From Paralithodes platypus (lineage: Eukaryota; Arthropoda; Malacostraca; Decapoda; Lithodidae), in NCBI GenBank assembly GCA_032716605.1, contig CM064505.1, positions 47,937,762 to 48,001,761 on the forward strand: a DNA stretch of 64,000 nucleotides. Direction: 5' to 3'. The notes under the pieces are model-generated. The model searched no databases. It had not been told where the DNA came from and was given only the letters and a program-made list of their open reading frames with translations. Position numbers and translations under genes: made by a program. Every line of letters starts with the position of its first letter. Positions within the stretch are counted from its first letter, which is position 1. Positions 56,246 to 64,000 of this stretch are shown in pieces.

Positions 56246-57290
56246 TTCTCTGCTCTGCGCTCAGCCTGCCTGGACGTGTCTCCCCATGCTCCGCGGGTTC
56301 CGCATTTGTTGCGTCCCTAGTGAGTTTTTTCTCATTTGTTTACTCCGGGATGTATCGAGTAAGGTTAGGATATGCGTAGCAGGAGTGTCCTGGGCTAGTT
56401 GCCCGCAGTGCAGTGTATTTTGGGTCGTGTGTTTGGGGCATCTATTTCGGATGTACCCTCGTGGTCCTGTTGAACTTTTTCACAGTTAGCTAGCTTTGTG
56501 ATGCAGGCGGCTTTCATTACGCATTTTTGCTTCCTTTTATCTTTCTGATGAGGTAGTTTATTTTTCCTGACGTTCCCAGCGTATTTTTCTTCAATTAGTG
56601 AATTTTTTTCTGGGACCCGAGTCAGTTCTTCCCTTTGCCGGAAGTGTTTGCTACAGTGGTGTGTTGGCGGTGGTCCCTGTTGTGATATAATTCAGTGCTT
56701 TTTGTTTATATTCCGACTTGTTACTGTTATCCGTCTGCCTAGGCCTAGCCAGCCTCTCGTAGCTTTACCACATATACAAGTATTATTGATTTATTTTCTA
56801 AATATGTACTACTGTGTCATGTGTGTCCTGGTTTAGTTGTGTATTGGCTAATTCCACGGACTATTTATGTGTCCTGGGTTAGTTGTGTATTGGCTAATTC
56901 CACGGACTATGTTGGGCCCGGCGTTAGTTGTGGTTTGGCTACGCCTCGGTCCGGTGTTGCGTTCAGATGGTATCTGGACGGGGTGGGTTTTTTCTGGCGG
57001 ATTTTTCTCGGTTTCACCTTGATCAACCCGGCTGGTTGCCGAGTTTTGGCCACGCGTGGTTTAAAAACAGGCTTGTTTCCCCGGCGTGTGGGTGTCTGTG
57101 GCTCCCCAGGACTGCGTCTCTGTGGTGCCTGTTTCAGGCTCCTTTTGAATCCCGGCGGGATGGCTGTACCCATCTAACAGTGTTCATACGGACACGTGTT
57201 GTTTGTAGTTTTTTCGGTTTTGCAAAGCCAATATAAAACTAAGCTGTTGTTGTATTTCCTCCCCGGCGATCTTTTACAAAGAAGTGGGGA
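56246..57290. other. DIRS copy 2 leader, no gene recognised
   Basis: T/G-rich sequence. A 55-bp segment is repeated in tandem near 56824-56910 (GTGTCCTGG..TTAGTTGTGTA). Short ORFs only. Confidence 0.45.
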
Positions 57291-58341
57291 TAGGAACAAT
57301 TGGGGTTAACTTTTAAACTTTAAATCACCCGGCGGGTGCAACCTGGAAGGGTGGGATGTCCGAATTTGCGAAAATTCAGTTTAGTTGACCAGACAATTGA
57401 GGGATGCATTGTGTATCGCCTCCTTCAACATACGGCGCTTTAGGGCACAATTGGGGTTAACGTTTTTTAAACTAATATTCACACCCGGCGGGTGCTCCTT
57501 GGAAAGGTGGGAATAACGAATTTACAATTCAGTTAGTTAACCAGACAATTGAGTGATATGTTTTGTATCGCCGCCTTCAACATACGGCGATCTCAAAAGA
57601 TACTTCGGGAGAAGTTAGATCTCGTATATTTGTCAGGCTTCCCAGTTTTTGATCTACGAGATAATTCGGGGGCCGGCGTCTTTTTTAGTGTTTTTTTCTC
57701 CAAAATTGAATCTTGAAACAAACACCACCGGAAAGACTTAATCAGTTATAAACGCCATGCTGGTCTTTATATATTATGTCAGAGGGTATTCATAAATCTT
57801 TTGGACAAATTAAGATATTTCAGTTTGTATCGCCGCCTTCAACATACGGCGATCTCAAAAGATACTTCGGGAGAAGTTAGATCTCGTATATTTGTCAGGC
57901 TTCCCAGTTTTTGATCTACGAGATAATTCGGGGGCCGGCGTCTTTTTTAGGGGGTTTTTCCAAAATTGAATCTTGAAACAAACACCACCAGAAAGACTTA
58001 ATCAGTTATAAACGCCATGCTGGTCTTTATATATTATGTCAGAGGGTATTCATAAATCTTTTGGACAAATTAAGATATTTCAGTTTGTATCGCCGCCTAC
58101 AACATACGGCGATCTAAAAAGATACTTCGGGAGAAGTTAGATCTCGTATATTTGTCAGGCTTCCCAGTTTTGATCTACGAGATAATTCGTGGGCCGGCGT
58201 CTTTTTTAGTTTTTTTTTTTCCAAAATTGAATCTTGAAACAAACACCACCGGAAAGACTTAATCAGTTATAAACGCCATGCTGGTCTTTATATATTATGT
58301 CAGAGGGTATTCATAAATCTTTTGGACAAATTAAGATATTT
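57291..58341. repeat. Tandem repeat array in DIRS copy 2 leader
   Basis: Three near-identical units of about 260 bp start at 57564, 57826 and 58086, each with TGTATCGCCGCC and ATACGGCGATCT. Two shorter related units (about 57295-57440 and 57448-57595) precede them, and a degenerate relative lies near 58990-59160. Confidence 0.85.
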
Positions 58342-58743
58342 TGAAATCTTTTACTTAGGAAACCCCACCGCGTAGCGAGCTGTAGTCGTTGAGGATTACG
58401 TCTCGTTACCCGGCGGGTTATTTAACACTTGTGTGCGAACATGATTGGGTTAACCTTATGAGTATTAATTCCTGGAAATTTTCTTTTTTTCCAGAGCTGG
58501 GTCCCGGCGAGTCTATACAGAACCTGGAGTAAGTATCCCACCAGTCTCTGTCATGGCTACCTTTGCCCCGGTTTTTGCTTTATGCATTACGCCCTCCTGT
58601 TCAGGTATCCCTATTTTTGCGCACACCCTTTGTATAAAATGTGTTAAAATGTCTCGTTTGGTGTGGGTTACCTTTCCGGCGTTATTCTCGTTGCTCCGAG
58701 AACACCGTTTTTGTTTACCGAGTTTTAGTCAGGATGGCTAAAA
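58342..58743 (+). pseudogene. DIRS gag start, first of two copies
   Basis: A leader with TTTTCTTTTTTTCCAG is followed by ATG 58553 (MATFAPVFALCITPSCSG) and then AHTLCIKCVK, the Cys pattern of the other DIRS gag copies. The frame drifts and stops at 58739-58741. Confidence 0.65.
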
Positions 58744-59399
58744 ATAGGTAAGTTACCCCGACGAGTTTGGTAGCTTGAGGGCTCTTCAGAAACTGCGTTT
58801 TCTGTGGTCGAGCCTGGGATCAGGCTTCCTGTGTTATTCCCGGCGAGGGGGGCTCCACACAGTTATCTAGGTGATCATGCTGACACCTGTTGGATATGGT
58901 TTTCTCTGCTTTTCAAAACCATTGAAACAATGCTGTCTGTTTGTTTGGTCTTTCACTCCCGGCGACCTTTTTACGAAGAGGTCTGGGGCAGGTATAATTG
59001 GTTTGACATTGCATTTAAAACCCGGCGGTTATACCTTCGGGTGGTTATATTAACGGATTTGCGATTCGCTATAATTTGCCAAACAATTGATTGATACAAT
59101 AGGGTATCACGGCCTTCAAGACGGCGATCTATGAGGGCTTCTGGGAGAAGCCGGATTAGAGATTAAGATAGGCTTAGACTTTTTATGGGATAAAAAGATG
59201 CCTGAATCTTACTAGTGTTTCAAGTGTAAAGGGATACTTGAAAGACTTCATCTTTAATAAAAATATGCTTCATCTTTATGAAGATTCAGAAGATATGCTT
59301 AAATCTTCTGGACAGGTAAAGATATGCTGAAATCTTTAATATGAAACTAAAGGAAAACGAAAAGTAGTGGTGGAGTGCTACGGTTCGTTGCCCGGCGGT

Positions 59400-59800
59400 T
59401 TTGTAGCACATATTTTTTACCATTTTTTGGGTGTAACCCTATGAGCTTTAATCCCCGGAAATTTCTCTTTCCAGGGCGGAGCACCGGTGTTGCACCAGGT
59501 GACCAGGTAGTTCCCGGTGGCGGGGTAGTTTTCCCCCAGTCTCTGTCATGTCGGCACTTGAACCTCTCCTTGCTGTATGTTCAACGCCGTTAAGCTCAGG
59601 TATCCCTATATTATTTTTATTTGTTAATGAAATAATTTAATCACTGAATAATAATAAACATATATATTTTCTATGATTATATTATGATAATATTGTGTTT
59701 ATTTATAGTAATTTATTTTAATACAATTAAATATAAATTAAATTAATTAGTATACTTTATGATTTTGCTCACCAGCTCTGCTTTAAATGTGTTAATGAGC
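59400..59800 (+). pseudogene. DIRS gag start, second copy, with AT-rich insert
   Basis: The same leader and start (ATG near 59549, MSALEPLLAVCSTP) recur about 1 kb downstream of the first. After GGTATCCCTAT the coding match stops, and a roughly 170-bp very AT-rich segment (59600-59770) follows. Confidence 0.6.
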
Positions 59801-61110
59801 TATGGGAGCTTTTCATTATCATAAACCTTTACGGGCCTCGGACGAGGGCTCCCATTCCGAGAGTATACCAAGCTCGCAAGCGAGGGACAGCCACAGCCAA
59901 GGTGTATGGCGATACTCACAGTCCTGGCAGGACAGAACACATCCCTTTGTGGCTCAACTAGTGCTGACGTCCACCGGGATGCCGATGTACCATCTTCTAT
60001 CCCAGTTTTAACATGGCAACATGTGGAGGTCCCGGCTTCTGCGGGATCTTCCCATGATAAGCCAGACTTAACGGATGAAGAACAACGATCTCTGGTCTCA
60101 GAGATGGAGGTTGAAGAGTCCAGTCACCGGTGTTCTAGGCGACTCTCAGGGTACTGTCGAATCTCCACGGAGTTCGTCATCGGCTAGGTATGTACTGGCG
60201 GAAGAGATTGATGGACTACTATTGAATGCACTTAATAGGTTCTTTGGCCCTACGCCGGAAACTCCTACAGTTGATACGGGAGATCCCGCGATGTCGACGA
60301 ATGTGCGACCTCTGGCTACATCCTTTGCTTTAGCTAAAATACCTACCCATCCTCTTGTGTCAGATCTAATTTCCAATGTGCCAGGCACAGCAGCTCTCAC
60401 TACTTCCAATGTGCGAGTCATATCAGACATATCTCCCCCTCCTTTAGACAAGGCGCCAGTCAAAAACAGGAGCTATGCCTCTTTTATACGGGCCTGATGA
60501 GTCAGGGGTAGCAATGTTATGGAAATGTTTTGGATGTTCATATTAAGGCCATTCCAAGTTATTATAACCATGACTTTATCTTCCCACCAAATCCCTCCAG
60601 AACACCATTCTTGGTTCTCTCTTCCGGTTTTTGGTGCCGGCGGAGTCCCCTCTGCTTTGTTTGACTTCTTGGCCGCCACCCCCAAATAATCAATTTGTGC
60701 GAATTATAAGATCCCTTTAGCACGCCTTCCCCAGCTTACCTAGACCGCGAGTTTAGGTTAAGAGGAAAAGCGTTTAAACTGTTTTCGCAATATATGGTTC
60801 CCAGAAGGTAACAAAGTCTCTGTTACGCTCTTCTCAGGCAATAGAAGCCGCGGAAGTCAGGAAAGCCATTGAACTTTCCCGGCGCTTGCTTCTCCAGACT
60901 TCCATCCAAGTCTTTAGGAGATATTCGGACGGCCTTATTAGAGGCAGTTCGAGCAAGGCAGGATCTGAGGATGTTCTTAGTGAAGAACCTTCTTGACCAT
61001 ATTGCAAGCCAAGTAGTTCTGTCTCCAGTTCTAACTCCTTCTTTGATTTCACCAGCAGTTTGGAAGACTGTTTTCAATTTGGCACAAGCATTCAAGCAAG
61101 GTCCCGGCAA
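59801..61110 (+). pseudogene. Degraded gag of DIRS copy 2
   Basis: Several frames. NVRVISDISPPPLDKAPVKN matches NLKLFSDLLPLPLDK of copy 1, and SRRLLLQTSIQ matches its C-terminal helix. Multiple frameshifts. Confidence 0.6.
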
Positions 61111-62340
61111 GCCCTGATGCCCTTGTTAGAACAAGGGATCGGGGTCTTGTGGTATCTGGGCGACTAACTGGTGGTGGCAGAAACAGAAAAGTTACGCATC
61201 ATGCATGTCTACGTTACGTTAAACCATCTCAAATCTCTAGGATTCAAGGTCAACTTAGTAAAAGTCAAACCCTTGTTCCCTCACAAGTATTTCAGGGGAT
61301 AGGGCTGGTCGAGGACACAGCTTCTCTCACTCTGAGTCAGAGTGTGGACACTCGCAACGGATTTCGCAAAACCTGTTTATGTTTTTCCACAGTCTGACTA
61401 CGACACGGAGACTTTGGGAATCTCTAGTCGGTTCTCTCAACTGGGTTCAGCTAACTGTGAAGTTGGGCCGGTTGAAAGTCTAACGTTTAATCTTGGAGTG
61501 CAACAAATTTTTCCCACTATTAACGGCGGGGATAGTTTGGCCTATCCCAACGTTATTACACAACTTACTAGCGGTTTGGGCGACGAGAGAAATGTTGCAC
61601 GCAGTCATGTCATGAACCTCTCCTCCGCCGTCGGTATGGGTGGACATGGATGCGTCAGGAACGATAGGTTGGGGCTTTTAGTCAAACCTCGGGCATCAGG
61701 GTCAAAGGTTTTGGTCCCATTTAGACATCTTTCACATCAATGTCAAAGACTTTCTAGTCCCCTTATCTGTCCTTCAAGCTCACGGCTCTGCTTTACGGGG
61801 CAAGTCGGTGGCCTTCAGAATGGACAATCTGAATGCGGTTCACTGTATTCAGACACAAGGGTCAATGAGATCTCGGAAGTGGCTAAACGTGTCAGCAAAG
61901 ATTTTTATACTAGCCAACAGGCTGGACATTCATCTTCACGCATCTTATCTCCCAGGCGTAGCAAACGTCTGGGCAGATGCTCTGTCTCAGAGACAAAGCA
62001 CAACAGTAGAATGGGCGCTCTTGCGATTGCGGAGCATTACCATCCACAAGTGGATTTGTTTGCGTCTGAGAAGACTCACAAACTCCCACTGTACCTCACC
62101 CGCCGGATGATAACGCCGGCAGGCGGACCAGACGCTCTGATGACGGACGGGAACAGGTTGAGTTCCATTTATCTATTTTCCGCCGCCAGACGCGTCTCTA
62201 ATGTGCCACGTAGTCAACAAACTACAGGATTAGCGAGGCGTAGTCTCGCTAATCGCGCCCCTGTGGCCGGCGCAATGTGGTACCAGCATTGGAACACGTG
62301 GTGCCCGCACCCAGTGTCACTCCCGGTCGGGTTGTTCCAT
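61111..62340 (+). pseudogene. Truncated RT and RNase H of DIRS copy 2
   Basis: Begins in the RT palm (ALMPLLEQGIGVLWYLGD), where the catalytic YLDD reads YLGD and is followed by a stop. RNase H retains FRMDNLNAVHCIQTQG, NVWADAL and PQVDLFASE. The N-terminal half of RT is missing. In the alternative frame a 353-codon ORF (61342-62403) is open and aligns to the overlapping ORF of copy 1. Confidence 0.75.
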
Positions 62341-62386
62341 TCAGAATTTATCTGTTCATGCAGAAACATTTATCTGAAAGTGATTT

Positions 62387-63056
62387 ATGTGGGCAGGTTT
62401 TAAACTCCGCCCACCTCCCCGTCAGCTCATGCCTACCTGGTCTCTGGACAAAGCTTTGTCGTTATTTTCGTTCCCGTATGTACCAAAGACTGCAGATTTT
62501 ACAAAAAGGGCAGTATTCCTTATGGCTTTGGCTACCGGGAACAGAGTATCTGAGCTGGCGGCGATGAGCAACACACCTAATTGCCTCAGGTTTGATAGGC
62601 TTCATGAGTGTATTCACATTGCTCCTTCCCCAGGATTCATAGCCAAGAATGAGCACAGTGAACATGTGTTTTCAGAGTTCACGGTGCCGGCGTTAAAAAG
62701 GGGAACGGTGCACCATCTTTTTTGCCCAGTGCAAGCTCTAACCAAATATTTAAGAGTGGCACCTCTAAAATCACCAGGGTGCTTTATGGGTCGTAAGTCC
62801 GGGTGAACGCTTGATGGAGCGTACACTGGCTTCTCTCTTGGTCGAGGACTTTAAAGAGAAGAATCCCGGCGTTGTGGGTAAGACCCACGATTTACGCAAG
62901 GGTGCAGCCTCTTTACGTTTCCTTAATAATCTTTCGGTGGAAGTTATTAAGTCCACACAGTTGTGGGCCTCTAATCAGGAGTTTTTGACTCGATACCTTT
63001 CAGTAGCTCTGGACAAACCTTCCTTGCCATGTATAGCTTTACGGCAGAGGGTCTAG
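62387..63056 (+). pseudogene. Tyrosine recombinase of DIRS copy 2, catalytic domain
   Basis: RPPPRQLMPTWSLDKAL leads to MALATGNRVSELAAM (catalytic Arg I). A shift occurs near 62800, then KTHDLRKGAASLRFL (His-x2-Arg), LWASNQEFLTRYLSVAL (Trp and nucleophilic Tyr) and a stop at 63054-63056. All catalytic residues of the family are visible, unlike copy 1. Confidence 0.85.
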
Positions 63057-63749
63057 GTGGCCCTTTTAGTCACGTTTTGTTTAATTTCAAGAAAAAAGGG
63101 GGGGAGAGTGCAGTCAGTGTGACATAGGACACCCTAGACCCCTCCGGAGTATGTGTTCGGAACATACGAGCTGTGATACTGTTTGTAGGCATTGTATTAT
63201 AAAATGTCTCTGTAGTATTCATTGCAGGAAATTGTGCTAAAGGCCAATAGTAGTGTTACAACAATTCTTGTTGTAAGTAGTTTTAGCTGTGAAGCAATAG
63301 ATTTTTAAGAAATCTCCGTAGTTGCAACTACGACTTTTACTTTTGAAGTATTTACTTCTGCAGAAGTACACGAGTTCAGTACTTCTACGAAAGTACAAGA
63401 ATTAATTTATGTTTGGTTATATTTTTAGGAATATATCCACTAGTTAATGGGGTTTATATGTGCACATGTAAACTTATAAGTTTTTAGTTTTCACCACTTA
63501 CTTTAAGTGGGGTGCCTTCTTAACTAGCAGATCTGTGTACAGAGTCTCAGAGTTAACCCTTTTTCAAGCAGGCTTCTTTGAAGCACGCTCCTGCTTGTAC
63601 CCCTTTTTGAAGATTTAGGCTGTATAAAGTTTATGCACCCGAATATATCTTTTTTACAAAAGTAAGAATACTATGTGGTTGTTTGATTATCTGCTTTTCT
63701 AGAGTTATGATATGATTACGAATGTCCCCCTCCAGTCTTAGAAGTCAGG
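63057..63749 (+). other. 3' untranslated region of DIRS copy 2
   Basis: G run near 63100, several short inverted phrases around GAAGTA/TACTTC at 63336-63400; no gene. Confidence 0.5.
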
Positions 63750-64000
63750 CATGTTCGTCAATGATGGAGGGGCCACTAATAAATTATAGGTTTGACTCCT
63801 GTAAGGAGATAAAGAAAACCTAATATTTAGTAGTGGCCCCGTAATCATTGACGACTGGGGCCCTCCCGACCATCCCCTTCCCATTCGTTGATGTATTAAG
63901 GATTTTGGTTTACTTGATATGTCAGTGAAGGAAGAATGACGCCTGAATCAGCGTCTGGTAAAAGATCCACACAAGTACATCCACGATATGATGGGAAGCT
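63750..64000. repeat. Internal complementary region and right terminal repeat
   Basis: 63757-63862 is a hairpin with arms of about 38 nt, joining the complement of the left terminus to that of the right terminus, as the internal complementary region of DIRS-1 does. From 63889 the sequence is the inverted complement of 56170-56245 and continues past the window edge. Confidence 0.8.

Larger units (their letters stand above)
55939..64000 (+). mobile_element. DIRS-like retrotransposon, copy 2 (runs off the window)
   Basis: Left terminal repeat at 55939-56245 is the inverted complement of the right end (63750-63783 and 63889-64000). Inside are a repeat-rich 5' region, gag-like fragments, a truncated RT, RNase H, a tyrosine recombinase and a 3' UTR. 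Inverted terminal repeats plus recombinase without integrase place it with DIRS-like elements. Confidence 0.85.

Noticed and set aside
1..64000. CRISPR array, rRNA operon or bacterial-style operon
   Set aside because: No regularly spaced identical repeats, no rRNA-like sequence and no ribosome binding sites; the content is eukaryotic repeats.

Overview
The window looks like repeat-rich arthropod nuclear DNA. The arthropod telomere unit (TTAGG) occurs as an interstitial block at 35659-35744. The transposable-element mix (several LINE clades, a Ty3/gypsy element, DIRS-like tyrosine-recombinase retrotransposons, piggyBac and TTAA MITEs) would fit a large crustacean genome, but that narrower placement is inference. 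I recognise no host gene, rRNA or CRISPR. Almost all recognisable coding sequence belongs to mobile elements, and all of it is damaged by stops, frameshifts or insertions.

Layout. 1-510: 3' end of a LINE. 1808-2252: TTAA-flanked MITE. 2848-3404: short LINE-derived element on the minus strand with an 11-bp target duplication. 3718-8946: full-length LINE with a 9-bp target duplication; it encodes a 2A-like peptide, a PHD-like finger, an endonuclease and an RT, and is split by a 1348-bp miniature LTR element (6696-8043). 10122-12420: CR1-like LINE split by a second, inverted copy of the same miniature LTR element (11533-12349). 12562-31199: minus-strand Ty3/gypsy element with LTRs about 99% identical (my count), packed with an RTE-like LINE end in its 3' LTR, an L1/Proto-like LINE (about 16088-19710), a CR1-like LINE (22285-24726) and an L2/CR1-like LINE (25321-29400), the last carrying its own TTAA MITE (28824-29317). 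31200-32260: unidentified gag-like ORFs. 32464-33740: DIRS-type gag on the minus strand. 34115-34749, 42909-43556 and 53845-54463: three copies of another TTAA MITE family. 37139-40021: minus-strand piggyBac transposase. 40135-42905: LINE. 44540-52600 and 55939-64000: two plus-strand DIRS-like elements; a TTAA MITE (50315-50977) splits the recombinase of the first.

How the parts relate. The window is a set of nested insertions in which host sequence can often be read across the insert, so boundaries and target duplications (CTAG, CTGG, GACTAGT, TTAA) can be given to the base. The most unusual items are the miniature LTR element whose LTR carries a tRNA-like Pol III promoter module, the LINE with a canonical 2A motif, the 640-codon open frame overlapping the DIRS RT/RNase H frame, a splice-acceptor-like signal shared upstream of four DIRS gag starts, and short TTAA-bounded hairpin cassettes around the piggyBac-type MITEs.
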